Of a stretch of 64,000 bases of DNA, positions 41,101 to 49,149 are shown one piece after another. Source of the stretch: Nageia nagi (taxonomy: Eukaryota > Pinophyta); NCBI GenBank assembly GCA_050084985.1, contig JBITNC010000001.1:134850001-134914000 (forward strand), in the 5' to 3' direction. A program made the translations under genes and the position numbers. Below the pieces are notes generated by a model. It worked only from the letters and a program-made list of their open reading frames with translations, did not search any database and was not told the origin of the DNA. Numbering within the stretch: the stretch's first letter is position 1; every line of letters starts with the position of its first letter.

Positions 41101-44100
41101 TAATAGGATCAAGAGCTTACAAGTTATCATCCATGGATGGCAAATAAGAACCAAAAATATTTAATACCATGCATCTTAAATGCTTCTTTGAGTAAAATAG
41201 AAGTTTTGTACCTTGCAAAACAATGCATATCTTACTCAAGGTACATGTATTTTATGTTCTATTTTCATTTTTGTAATTTCTTTGATTATTATGATGTTGT
41301 TAACGATGTGCATTACTATCTATACACCATCAGTAGCATGAAAAAAAATGAAATTATGATGAAAAATGAATGAAAAATTAAAAAGAAATATAATAAATCA
41401 TGGACATAAAAATGCTAGGTTATCGATAACCATTGATATGGCTAATGAGAGTTCACTCACTTAAAAGTTAAACTAATGATATAGCTGTGAGCAAGTTATT
41501 GACATTGATTCATCCATAATGGACAATACAACTTATTGTGTATCCACATGGTTTTTGCTTTGAACCATACAAAGCATAATGTCTCAGGGTCATAGACATA
41601 AAATGTATGACCACCAATAGCCATCTATATGGCCAATGAGAGTTTACTCACTTAAAAGGCAAATTGATGATGCAATTGTAATTAGATTGCTGACATTAAC
41701 ACATCATCAATGGACGATGCAACTCACTATGTATCCAAAACATCTTCATACAGGGTATATCGAAGACTTTTTATAGGTACCTACATCAAAAGAAGAAAGT
41801 CAAAAGAAGCATAATACATGTTGTTAATGAGATGCCACATTGTTTATATGTCATCATCGACATTCACATCAATAAACCTAAAGCTGAAATAAAAGGATCA
41901 CTTTTGTATCCATGCATGGGCATAAGAGCATTAGATTCCTAAGTATCAGAAACAATAGAATGACCAGATTCATGGTTGAATAGTGTAAGGGGAAAAAGGA
42001 TGTAGTTCTTTAGGTTTTATCTTGATTGCACCACTTAAGGAGCTTTCTTGGGGAAACCAAACCAAAAGGGGGCAATTAAGGACCCTCATCATCATCATCA
42101 AATGGCAATGTTGGATGGATATTTCAAAAAATTATTCTATACTTCTTCTTTGGATATGTAATCTCATTTCTTCAATAACAACTTCAAAGAGGAGAAAAAT
42201 GTAGATGCCTAAAAATAAATTATTATTTATTTAATAATTCATTTCATAGCATCAAGTAATATTTATTGTAAAGAGGGTTAAAATATACCCAAGTCGATGT
42301 AATGTACCATTATACAATGTAAAAGATATCGAATATCAAAAGAGACACCATAAACACTATAAAAGATAATGATCCCAAGGATCAAAAGGGATCAAAATGT
42401 TGCTATAAAAGAATATTTAAGGTAAAATAAATGAACTCATTTGATATCAAAGAAATATTAGTGAAACATGCAATATCATCTGATCCGAAAAAATAAAGGT
42501 ATTTTGTAACATCACCTTTTCATATATTTGCTATACCCTTCTTTCTGCTTTTGCACATTTCAATTTCTAGTTGTGGATTTGCATCTTTTACACCACTAGC
42601 AACATGCTCCTAGGTCGTTGGTGGTGTTCATTTATCATGGTTTATTACTACGATTAATGTATGATTCTTCTTGTCTCATTTGGATGTAGATATGATAAAG
42701 GTAAATTATTTATCATGTTTGTTTGATGCCATACTTTTTATATATGCTTAAATATTATATTATAGGTACATAATGAGTTGATTTATTACTTATGCATTAT
42801 TTTTAGTCTACAGATGTATTGTACTTTCCCAATTAATGATATTTCTTTTCTATCACACCATGTGGGACACATCCTACTATTTGGCTTCAAAGCTTATATA
42901 TAATCTTTTAGAAACCATTAGTGTTCACAGGTAACTCTACATATAAGGCTAAAAATGACTTTGTTCGAATGGTCACTTTATTCTCATACTTTTATATGAT
43001 CATGTGATCTTATTAGTAACTTTACATTATTTATTGAAAAATATTGATCAATATAACTAACCTCAAACCTCCATAATCTTATGTGTATATGGTTTGAAGC
43101 TAGATATTCGAACACTACACTAAAGAAGGCCTTTTAGGAAGATTTTTAACCACCCTTAAAGGTATTTAAGATTGGTTATTTTAATGCCATCCATAATGGC
43201 GTTGTTAAAAAATCAACATTATGCAATGATGACTAAAAATTACCTTAGTTTATCACTATGATGATGGTTAAGAACACTTTCCAAGGGTATTTTAGGATAT
43301 TTATAAACCATCCTCTTAGTTCTTTTAGCGTAGTTATAAAATACTCTTCATAAGGCATCATAAAAAGTTCATAGCATTTCACACCTTGATTTATCACTAT
43401 GAGGGTGGTTTAAAACCATAGTCTTATGATGATCCTTCCACTAGAGGCATGATATGTGGACTGAGAAATAGTATGAACACATAGTGAGAAAAAGGGACCT
43501 TAATTGAATTAATAAATAGAATCCAAACAATAACATCTTAAGATCAAATGACTCTAAGGATTATAAAATCAAGGGCATAATTCCTTTGCATACAAGAATT
43601 ATTTGGTAGACTAATAAACTCTAGTTCCATTATCTTTGATACTTTACATGTTAATCTTTTCAAATATATAAAACTATATGCACATAAAAATATAATCATT
43701 GATGAATGTTCACCATAAAATTATCATTAGATGAATAGTTTATCATTGTTCATAACATATTACATTGATTGCACATTGGCCTTATCATTATGGTATTACA
43801 CATAGTTCATCATCTAAAGAATCATCATTGAAAACCACCATGTTCAAGGATATTATACAATAAAAAATCATTGATTATTAATATTCTTATATGTATTAAG
43901 CAAAAAATTTAACCATTATTTAACATCATACGAAAGAAACATACTTAGATATTTCATAATATCAAATTCTCTTCCTTACATGGTATATAGTATACCTCTA
44001 TACATTTTGGTGATAAGAACATGAAATAGGGCAATTTATCTTATTTTTAGCCTAAGATTAGTACTTCTAAACTAATATATTCTACCTTATGTTTATGAGG

Positions 44101-46838
44101 CTATGGACAAAGTTAATAGTTTTGATAAATATATATTTATAAATGATGATGAATTGATAAAAGTGATTAAATGAGTTTATTTTAATGTCTTGTTCATTAT
44201 TTGTAATTGTTATGTGTATTTTGAAGACTATTAAGCTTTCCAAGCTTTAGCATTGCTGACGCAACAACATTACGGATGCGATAATACTGTGGATGCAAGA
44301 GCACTACTGACATGACAATAGTCAACACTCAAGAGATGAAGGAAATCCCTATACACATGGAGCATTAAAAGGGGATTTGACCATATCTAATTGTGAACAT
44401 GTATTCCACTTATATTTTAGGAACCTCCCTACCCAACGAAAGAACAAATCTTGATTTATCATCTACAACAGTTGAAAATAGCTATGAGAGGATTGATTTG
44501 GATTATTCTTATGTTGATTCCGTGGAATTAGTAGAACATGCTTAAATTTGTCTTCTAATCTTATTCTAATGGTTTCTATATTATGATGTTTTCTATTCCG
44601 ACAATAAGCAACAACTATAAAGAGATGGTTGTTGATGTAATAAGAGGTTCAATTTTGGGTTAAGAATGAAGTTTTCTTTAGGTTAAAATATTGTTCTACA
44701 ACTTGTGAAGAGCACAAATGTGTTCAACCATGGTTGTAGATGGTCTATATGTATAGTTATGTTAGATAATATTTTTTTTTGAAATAAAAGATTTATTTCT
44801 CCATTATGTGTTATCTTTGGATTGCAAGATGTTGTAGATAATATCCATTTAACTATTTTGAAGTAAGATTATTTAGGGTAAGAAACTTTATATTGAACTA
44901 AGCTTGGCAAGGGCCTTCCAAGTTTAGCCAGTCCATAAAGCATCTTCCCCATAGAAGGTAGATTACTTTTTATTGATTATTTTAGATTTTTCTTTTCTTA
45001 TGCTTGTTAGTTTTGTATTTATGTATTAGAATTAATTGCATACTTGCATAGGACTTTATTTTAGTGATAGATGCTTGTTTTATTTCTTTTAATGATTTCT
45101 TGCTTTCATAGGAAAAGACCTTTTAGATTCTACAAAACTAATATTGATGGGCTCATATAGAGCATGCTTCTTTTAAATCATCCCTTGGATTGATAAGTAA
45201 ATGATAACACATTAGTCTTACTTTGAACATTAGTGAAGAGGAAATTAAACCCTACTTAGTTAGAGAACTAACTCCTCTTAGAACTAATCAATCCCTTCTT
45301 ATTAGACAGGTGAGAGGATCATTGATGGTAAAAATATGAAGATATAAGTGAAAAAAAGCTTATCACTTGGTAAGAGTCTTATTCATTGATATTATTGAAT
45401 AATCTTATCGTAGTTAAAAGAATCATATCATTATATAAAAATATCATACATATACATGGAACCCACTTGTTTATGTATATGGTTTGCATCTTTATGATCA
45501 CTTATTATATATTGAATCTTATCAAATAAGATGTTTTTACTATGCATTAAGAGATATTATTTTGAACTCAATATCACCATCTGATCTTCTCAATCTCTTA
45601 GTAACTTAAGAGGGACCATCTTCACTTGTTTTCCTTGACATTTCCTTAAAGAAGGTTGAAATAGATGAACAATTATTTTGAAAGAATTAAAGTTTTTTAT
45701 CATAAATTTTCAAACCTTAATAATTATAATCCAACATTTTATATCCATTATTACAATTTAATCCAAAAAAAAAAAATGATACCATCTTAACAACTAAATA
45801 ACCAACTATTATCTTCTAACTAATTACATTTAAATTTAATTTATTAATATTATTTTAAACATAAAAAATAATAAATCATAATCTAATGTTCATTTCATTT
45901 ATTATATATTTATTATTATTACTTAATTTCATTTTCTTATGTTATCTTAAACATAAAAAATAGAATAAAAAAATAAATCATAGCTTAAATTAAACGTTCA
46001 TTTTTTTATTATTATGAGAAATCATTCAAGGATTTCCTTAAGCTAAGCTGTCACAATTGGGTCCCACAAGGTCTAGCCTATCTCTACCATTATCCAAAAG
46101 TCTTTACAATTATGTCCACTTGTTAAAGGAGATAGAATTTACAAATATATCTATTTATGACTGAAAATACATTGAAAAATTTTAGCTACCCTCCACCCCA
46201 AGTTCTCTAACCTATTCATACAATTTATATTCATTTTACATCTACATGGCAATAAAAAAAAATGACTTCCCATTTGTGGGGGATGAAGATAAATTTCCCA
46301 AGGCTTCTCAACTAATCCTGAGTATTAATTTTGACTATCCCTGAGTATTAATTTTGACTATCCTTTCAGTCTATAATGGCGTACTGCAATCTCTGATAAT
46401 CTCATTCAAGATCCACACAGGGGTTATCTCAACCAGAATGAGCCTAAATCTATTTCTACACGTCTAATTTGGATCCTTCTGTGCTGCGTTTGCTACTGCT
46501 AACAAATTATGCGGTTGTATTGGTGATTGATTTAAATAGACTGAATGTAAAGACTTTAAGGAAGGAGGGGCAATGGACATACCTCCGTTTAGCCAGAGAG
46601 TCAGAGGTTTGGAAGGGCCATCATTCTCCGCCTCTACGAAATAATAAAACAACGCCTTCTCTGTGCGCTCATCAATGGTCACGTACCCTCCATACTGTTT
46701 AAAATTTACTTTAGGCTGACCGGGCAGCGTCTCTATTAAATCCTCAACTGGGCCGGCAGAGCTTCTTCTCGCGGCGACAGTAATAGCAAGCATCAACACC
46801 CAGAACCATATGCGCAGTTTTGAGCTCATCAATTCCAT
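11024..46838 (-). CDS. Serine carboxypeptidase-like protein, SCPL42-45 type (exons 1-7, C-terminus outside window)
   Basis: Peptidase family S10 enzymes are secreted or vacuolar glycoproteins that remove C-terminal residues or act as acyltransferases. Seven exons (46583-46838, 12611-12718, 12228-12320, 11936-12028, 11683-11768, 11295-11576, 11024-11157) join in matching phase with GT/AG borders into about 350 residues without stops. A signal peptide ([14 protein letters not shown]) leads. NGGPGCSS spans exons 1 and 2, [12 protein letters not shown] is in exon 3 and the nucleophile motif GESYAG ends exon 4. Exon 7 has VGVDVCM-like and [15 protein letters not shown] segments close to Arabidopsis SCPL42-45. 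There are sequons at NTT, NNT and NQT. Family length is about 460-490, so about 120 residues with the catalytic Asp and His are missing from view. Intron 1 is 33864 bp. Confidence 0.93.
11295..11576 (-). CDS. SCPL exon 6
   Basis: 282 bp in phase 0, encoding [26 protein letters not shown] and the cap region with conserved Cys in SCTF, ECND and DVC. It ends [11 protein letters not shown]. Confidence 0.92.
11683..11768 (-). CDS. SCPL exon 5
   Basis: 86 bp, encoding [15 protein letters not shown] and FNLKGIL, the helix and strand after the nucleophile. The donor is GTAAGT. Confidence 0.9.
11936..12028 (-). CDS. SCPL exon 4 (catalytic Ser)
   Basis: 93 bp, encoding [17 protein letters not shown] and [11 protein letters not shown]. 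The Ser of GESYAG is the S10 nucleophile. The donor is GTTAAA. Confidence 0.93.
12228..12320 (-). CDS. SCPL exon 3
   Basis: 93 bp, encoding [18 protein letters not shown] followed by [12 protein letters not shown]. It lies after a TGCAG acceptor and before a GTGATT donor. Confidence 0.92.
12611..12718 (-). CDS. SCPL exon 2
   Basis: 108 bp. It starts after a TACAG acceptor and completes the oxyanion-hole motif [18 protein letters not shown], ending in NSQSWNK. Phase 1 at both ends matches exon 1 and exon 3. Confidence 0.92.
13345..13440 (+). repeat. tRNA-like (SINE head) fragment
   Basis: GTTGGTATATTAGTTAAAAC resembles a pol III A box region, and GGGTTTAAATTCTTG about 40 bp later resembles a B box. 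No clear tail or target duplication was found. Confidence 0.3.
13465..13720 (+). repeat. tRNA-derived SINE-like sequence
   Basis: GGAGTTGGTGGGTAGATGG followed by CTAGATTCAAATCCCATCC fits a pol III A box and B box at tRNA spacing. The body ends near an A-rich stretch (AAAAATTAAAAAAA, about 13697-13710). Target duplications are not clear. Confidence 0.5.
13721..15238. other. Intronic AT-rich DNA, no gene recognised
   Basis: Short ORFs at 13890-14178 and 15001-15192 show no domain. Plus-strand sequence from about 15190 may belong to the LINE fragment that follows. Confidence 0.5.
15239..16690 (+). mobile_element. LINE-C: endonuclease and linker remnant
   Basis: An APE-type endonuclease start is visible at about 15570 (FFSWNIRG, then [13 protein letters not shown]). 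Later come [19 protein letters not shown] (about 15900), [14 protein letters not shown] (about 15990), [15 protein letters not shown] (about 16190) and DHAPI-like sequence. Near 16600-16680 [15 protein letters not shown] matches the linker before RT. RT itself is absent: the copy stops at a CA-rich microsatellite. Many stops are present. It is antisense to the SCPL gene. Confidence 0.7.
16689..16727. repeat. CA-rich microsatellite
   Basis: Imperfect (CA)n with CCATGCATA interruptions at the 3' edge of LINE-C. Confidence 0.8.
16728..18060. other. Intronic AT-rich DNA, nothing recognised
   Basis: No coding pattern, LTR ends or long repeats were seen. Confidence 0.5.
18068..18345. repeat. Pair of tRNA-like heads facing each other
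   Basis: On plus, GATAGTTAGTTAAATTATT then GAGTTCAAATTCTTC (about 18088-18134). On minus, AACTTGGTAGTCAACCC then AAATTCAAATCTC (about 18283-18230). Each has A-box and B-box spacing. They could be two SINE relics in opposite directions. Confidence 0.3.
18346..19918. other. Intronic AT-rich DNA, nothing recognised
   Basis: A/T homopolymer runs and short ORFs only. Confidence 0.5.
19919..20080. repeat. 162-bp imperfect inverted repeat (hairpin / foldback element)
   Basis: The left arm starts ACTAGCTTAGATATCTTAAA and the right arm ends with its reverse complement at 20080. Matching continues through ATATATCTAAAA and TATCAATCT to about 70 bp per arm, leaving a short loop near 19995-20005. No convincing target duplication was found. 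It could be a MITE or a transcribed small-RNA hairpin. Confidence 0.7.
20562..21196 (+). repeat. Solo LTR (Ty3/gypsy-type), TSD CTTAT
   Basis: The 635-bp unit begins TGTAGATGCC and ends GCATCTACA, perfect inverted termini. CTTAT flanks it at 20557-20561 and 21197-21201. The first bases match the start of the Tat-type LTRs at 34419 and 42200, and the last 80 bp share TAGTGCATT and CATTATTT. It therefore looks like a related family member reduced to a single LTR by recombination. Confidence 0.85.
21202..23261. other. Intronic DNA, nothing recognised
   Basis: It includes an 82-codon minus-strand ORF (22221-22469) with no domain. Confidence 0.5.
23272..23518 (+). mobile_element. tRNA-derived SINE with 10-bp TSD
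   Basis: AAGGTAAGGG occurs at 23262-23271 and again at 23519-23528, directly after an A-rich tail. Inside, GTTGAGGAGGTGGGTAG and CCCAAGTTCAAAACTC fit pol III A and B boxes. Length is about 247 bp. The head resembles that of the SINE-like sequence at 13465. Confidence 0.75.
23600..23960 (+). pseudogene. Ty3/gypsy protease fragment
   Basis: The reading contains [13 protein letters not shown] where gypsy proteases have D-S/T-G-A followed by a phi-x-phi region, then [18 protein letters not shown], the ILGMDWL motif typical of plant chromovirus protease. The catalytic Asp is changed to Tyr. Flanking RT or gag was not found. Confidence 0.65.
23961..25452. other. Intronic AT-rich DNA, nothing recognised
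   Basis: No coding pattern or repeat boundary was seen. Confidence 0.5.
25458..26040 (+). repeat. 5' LTR of the pol-less Copia-primed element
   Basis: 583 bp, starting TGTTAGAATT and ending TTCCATCA. By eye it is in the low-to-mid 90s percent identical to the 3' LTR. The TATA region here is TCTATAATAGG. Confidence 0.92.
26043..26054 (+). promoter_or_regulatory. tRNA-iMet primer binding site
   Basis: TGGTATCAGAGC, two bases after the 5' LTR, is the standard plant Copia primer site. Confidence 0.92.
26055..31929. other. Interior of the pol-less element, no recognised genes
   Basis: A weakly coding-like part lies at about 26960-27840 (ORFs 26959-27270 and 27634-27843, with [18 protein letters not shown] between them). 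It could be an eroded gag, but no domain was identified. The remainder has only short ORFs. Confidence 0.5.
27960..28097. repeat. Tandem repeat, 3 copies of about 50 bp
   Basis: AAATAGTTGGTGGAGGATTG / ACATGGGGTACATTA recurs starting at 27960, 28013 and 28061. Confidence 0.9.
31930..32262. repeat. Tandem repeat, 6 full copies of about 50 bp
   Basis: AGTTATCCATATGTGAGGAA followed by CTNNTATGTG recurs at 31980, 32025, 32082, 32129, 32188 and 32231, with a partial copy near 31935. Confidence 0.9.
32309..32501. repeat. Tandem repeat, 3 copies of about 70 bp
   Basis: TGACTATAAGTATTGGCTTG then GCATC...TGATNACTTATAGTGCA is repeated at 32309, 32380 and 32449. Confidence 0.9.
32648..32812. repeat. 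Tandem repeat, 4 copies of about 42 bp
   Basis: CTTGACTCACTCTTGGTAAA followed by GTCAAGTTTATTT is repeated four times with small changes. Confidence 0.9.
33596..33604 (+). promoter_or_regulatory. Polypurine tract
   Basis: AAGGGGGAG directly before the 3' LTR. Confidence 0.85.
33605..34189 (+). repeat. 3' LTR of the pol-less Copia-primed element
   Basis: 585 bp, beginning TTTTAGAATT (canonical TG altered to TT) and ending CCATGA. It keeps a good TATA box, CCTATAAAAGGAGC, near 33861-33874. Confidence 0.9.
34419..35026 (+). repeat. 5' LTR of the Tat-like element
   Basis: 608 bp, TGTAGATGCCTG to TTTACA. It is clearly more diverged from its partner than the LTRs of the neighbouring pol-less element are. 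TGGTGAACCTGAC at 35030-35042 is in the primer-site position; the tRNA was not identified. Confidence 0.9.
35345..36012 (+). pseudogene. Tat-like gag
   Basis: The capsid-type Retrotrans_gag domain includes [24 protein letters not shown] and [13 protein letters not shown] (about 35490-35690). The frame is open from 35467 to 36012. Recognisable sequence with stops extends upstream to about 35345 ([11 protein letters not shown]). Confidence 0.85.
36061..36264 (+). pseudogene. Tat-like gag C-terminal knuckle-like segment
   Basis: [20 protein letters not shown], followed by [10 protein letters not shown], matches the C...H...C segment at the end of Tat gag. It is incomplete as a zinc site. Confidence 0.65.
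36364..36933 (+). pseudogene. Tat-like aspartic protease
   Basis: [13 protein letters not shown] holds the catalytic Asp with N in place of the usual [17 protein letters not shown] is the C-terminal flap-side motif. The frame is open for 189 codons. About 1 kb of decayed sequence (36934-37970) separates it from RT. Confidence 0.8.
37974..38860 (+). pseudogene. Tat-like reverse transcriptase
   Basis: [19 protein letters not shown] and [14 protein letters not shown] belong to the fingers. A frameshift near 38275 leads to FSGYNQI, then [16 protein letters not shown] and the catalytic box YVDDILVKS at about 38466-38492. Later RT pieces include [16 protein letters not shown]-like and [11 protein letters not shown]-like sequence, broken by stops. 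Confidence 0.9.
38880..39290 (+). pseudogene. First RNase H (retroviral type)
   Basis: It reads [14 protein letters not shown], then a stop where Gln is expected, then [18 protein letters not shown], and [15 protein letters not shown]. This domain sits directly after RT. Confidence 0.8.
39425..39700 (+). pseudogene. Second RNase H (archaeal type, aRH)
   Basis: [17 protein letters not shown] has Asn in place of the first catalytic Asp. TNNMA[16 protein letters not shown] and LEIYGDS follow. A second RNase H between the first RNase H and integrase is a hallmark of Tat/Ogre elements. Confidence 0.8.
39703..40776 (+). pseudogene. Tat-like integrase
   Basis: The zinc-finger part is at about 40120-40265 (HDGLYRGHF, then [11 protein letters not shown]). 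The catalytic core follows: GIDWIR (Asp 1), [10 protein letters not shown] (Asp 2) and NGQAEESNK (Glu), all present. [11 protein letters not shown] closes the core. A stop lies between finger and core near 40252. Confidence 0.9.
40777..42199 (+). other. Tat-like element 3' non-coding part and polypurine tract
   Basis: A Lys-rich tail of the polyprotein reaches about 41075. Two related copies of a 150-200 bp unit (TGGCTAATGAGAGTTCACTC / TGGCCAATGAGAGTTTACTC) lie at about 41410-41540 and 41610-41730. AAAGAGGAGAAAAA at 42186-42199 is the polypurine tract. Confidence 0.65.
42200..42812 (+). repeat. 3' LTR of the Tat-like element
   Basis: 613 bp, TGTAGATGCCTA to GTCTACA, followed by the GATGT duplication. 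Confidence 0.9.
42818..45832. other. Intronic DNA with possible CACTA-like end at 43113
   Basis: CACTACACTAAAGAAGGCC at 43113 is followed over 350 bp by variants of AACCACCCTTAAAG / GATGGTTAAGAAC / GGGTGGTTTAAAACC in both directions. That resembles CACTA-transposon subterminal repeats. No matching opposite end was found. The rest shows nothing. Confidence 0.3.
45833..46015. repeat. Two-copy AT-rich tandem repeat
   Basis: TTTTAAACATAAAAAATA...AATAAATCATA...GTTCATTT occurs twice about 105 bp apart. Confidence 0.6.
46317..46362. repeat. Perfect 23-bp tandem duplication
   Basis: CCTGAGTATTAATTTTGACT + ATC occurs twice back to back, 46317-46339 and 46340-46362, about 220 bp inside intron 1 from exon 1. 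Confidence 0.95.
46583..46838 (-). CDS. SCPL exon 1
   Basis: It encodes the signal peptide and the mature N-terminus ([33 protein letters not shown]). The Met at 46838 ([12 protein letters not shown]) is preferred because it puts the hydrophobic core close to the N-terminus; the frame is also open upstream to a Met at 46898. The exon ends at 46583 in phase 1, followed by GTATGT. Confidence 0.9.
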
Positions 46839-47310
46839 TTCACAACCAGTGATGATTTTTTGGCGATACGCGACCTTAGAACTGCCTGAAGGGTTCAATT
46901 TCAGCAGTAATACGAAATTGAAAGACTGAAAAAGGCAGATACGAACTAAGCCAAATCAAGTTAGCATCTCAAATTCCTCTTAGACCAACTTGTTTTTGTA
47001 TTTATCCGCTCATCTGTATTTCCTCTTCAAAATTTACGCAGTTATGTTCAACCACAAGAAAATAAAACGAATCTACAACTCCATCACAGTCAGATGGAAA
47101 AAACTTCCGTCAAACCATACTTTAAGCATATAATACTACGATCTAAAGATTAATCTTGACTGTTAAGCTTCGGGACTGCAAAACGCCCACGCAAAGTCCA
47201 GTTTAAAATTCTCGCATAGATGAATTTTCTACAAACGGAAGATTGTCTCCGTGATTTTGCGCCGTCAGATTTTGTAAAATCGAAACGATCGCAAGAGACA
47301 AATTATACGT
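46839..47310 (-). promoter_or_regulatory. Presumed SCPL 5' region
   Basis: This stretch has more CpG and GC than its surroundings (for example CGTCAGATTTTG and CGAAACGATCGCAAG near 47260-47300), as expected of an unmethylated gene start. GGATAAATACAAA (minus, about 47007-46995) could be a TATA element about 160 bp before the start codon. The transcription start cannot be read from sequence alone. Confidence 0.4.
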
Positions 47311-47749
47311 AGTAAATGTGACTTATGTTGGGAGTAGTTGTTGAAAATTTTAGTGTGAGAAAGAAAATTTTAGTGTGAGAAAAATCTATGTAAAATTTGG
47401 ATATATATATATAATCTTTACATTTCATTAAAAAGGGTACGTATTCATTGTTCATTATTTTTGTACATTGGTATTCATAAAAAGGAAGGCATAACATTCT
47501 TTTTACGCCATATTTCTTAAAAAATCTATTATTGCATTTAGCTAAAAATTTATTGAAAAAACATAAACATATATGTTATTAGTTACTCAAGACTTCCACT
47601 ATTATGGCCTTAACTTTGTTTAATTGATTGGTCGTCTCATGGAAGGTTTGATTATTAAGCTTTTCAAAGTTCATCCTTAACTTCATGGGTTCTTGTAGCA
47701 TATTCAACTCCCACAAAATCCGGTGACTACTTGGGCTTTTTTTCTTTTC

Positions 47750-48880
47750 CACATCCTTTGGAGTTGTCTTCCGAGAAGTCCTTCATGTTGGTCATTAAGG
47801 TCACTTCTGAATCTTCTTCAACCTTGATCACTGCCTTTGGAGACTTCTTCCAAAGTTTGTTCTTCCTTGAAGAATTCTTCTCTTGATAGTTCTCATTTAG
47901 AACTCTTTTTATTTTCTTTTTTTAACTAATGTGAGCATAGAGTCCTCCAACTCCTCTAAAAAGCATTTCCCTTTTTATTTGTTTTCTTGGTTCAAACTCT
48001 TTTGGGTCACTATTCCATTCAAGGTTACATTGAGCATGCTTGCAAACAACCAGAAACAAACTTTGATGCAATGCTACCTTGGTATTGCCCTTTTGAAAAT
48101 ATTTTGTTGCCCTTTCCAACTCACTAAAGAGGAAGTGATGAATATTGATTCTCTTTCCCCATCTCAAATTGTTGAGAATCGCAAAATGGTACCCACACAC
48201 CTATGTGGTTTTTGTGTCCAAGGTAAAGTAGTTCATGACAGTGCAAACTACCTTTGGCCATAGCTAAGGTAAGGATTCCTACAGCATTGACTTATTGTCA
48301 CACCTTGGTTGCTCCCTCTTTGTAAAGAAGTCTAACTCTACTCTTAAGGGGTGTTTATCCTTACAAAATTTCACTCTATTGTCTGTCAAACTAGAGATTT
48401 CCTCTAGAATTGTTAGTGTGATCTCGAAGTCTAATTATCTAACAATCACGTTCCCATCCTTCCAACTAGATGTCATTTGATTCACCACCTCTAAATTGTA
48501 GCCTTCAAACAGGTTCAAAAAGTACCAATAGCTTGCCTTCTGTAGGCACTCCTTCACATCCTCCCCACCAAAAGCTTAAATGGTTATGGATATAGATCCT
48601 TGTGATCTATTAAATAGCTTTATACAATTTCCATGGGTTCCATAAATCCTTTCTCAATAAATTTTCTAGCTAAGATAGCTTTATTTTCTATCTCCTCCAA
48701 AAGTAAATGCATGTCGAGGAAGGTGAGTGGGATTAAAATAGAAAATTCTTTGCCATCATTGTGTTCTTATATTTTATTTTTCCTTCCAACCTCTAACCAT
48801 GGGTGTTTCTAAATGCTTTCAAGGTTGGATCTTCACCACCTTAGTACTTGCCTCTCCATGAATCAATGTCGATTGATGAT
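47750..48880 (-). pseudogene. Extra ORF downstream of RNase H in LINE-B
   Basis: The minus-strand reading contains SSWKDGNVIV, LTILEEISSLTDNRVKFCKD, then VVCTVMNYFTLDTKTT and INIHHFLFSELERATKYF. These align in order with the LINE-A extra ORF (KSWDEGVIEAEG, EDEKLLCEKH, WKVVTTVI, LTLDN, VNIPLYLFCSLQRSI). A Lys/Glu-rich tail follows near 47.75-47.93 kb. Stops and one or more frameshifts are present. Function is unknown. Confidence 0.6.
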
Positions 48881-49149
48881 TTGCACATATAAGGCACAAA
48901 AACACTATTAGCTTGGATGCCAATATAGTATTTCATGTTAGTGGATGATTCTAAAATGATAGTCCATGTGAATTCCTCTCACAAGAAGTCTTCTCATATT
49001 GATTTCAATTTTGGTTATCCCCCCTACTCCTCCCATTTGAGAAAACATCTCTCTTTTTCCACCTCTTATGATATACCTATATGAAACCTCTTTTCTCTAT
49101 GAGTATTTTACTTATATTCATTGGAGATTATAATTTGTATATTTTTTGA

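Larger units (their letters stand above)
34419..42812 (+). mobile_element. Ty3/gypsy element, Tat-like lineage, TSD GATGT
   Basis: LTRs at 34419-35026 and 42200-42812 are flanked by GATGT at 34414-34418 and 42813-42817. The interior encodes gag, protease, RT, RNase H, a second (archaeal-type) RNase H and integrase in that order, a layout characteristic of the Tat group. Stops and frameshifts throughout show it is dead. It lies 229 bp from the pol-less element, with the same orientation. Confidence 0.93.
12719..46582 (-). other. SCPL intron 1, 33864 bp
   Basis: It is bounded by GTATGT after exon 1 and TACAG before exon 2, with a G|GT codon split on both sides. It contains the LTR elements, SINE, LINE piece and solo LTR listed separately. 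The other five introns seen are only 106-290 bp. Confidence 0.88.

Noticed and set aside
46464-46582. Continuation of the exon 1 open frame past the NGG motif
   Set aside because: The text after NGG does not match S10 peptidases and begins with a GTATGT donor; it is intron read-through.
11024-46898. SCPL exon 1 and exons 2-7 as two separate SCPL copies
   Set aside because: Exon 1 ends and exon 2 begins at the exact family position with matching phase and split codon, no residues are duplicated or missing, and both are on the same strand with no stops.
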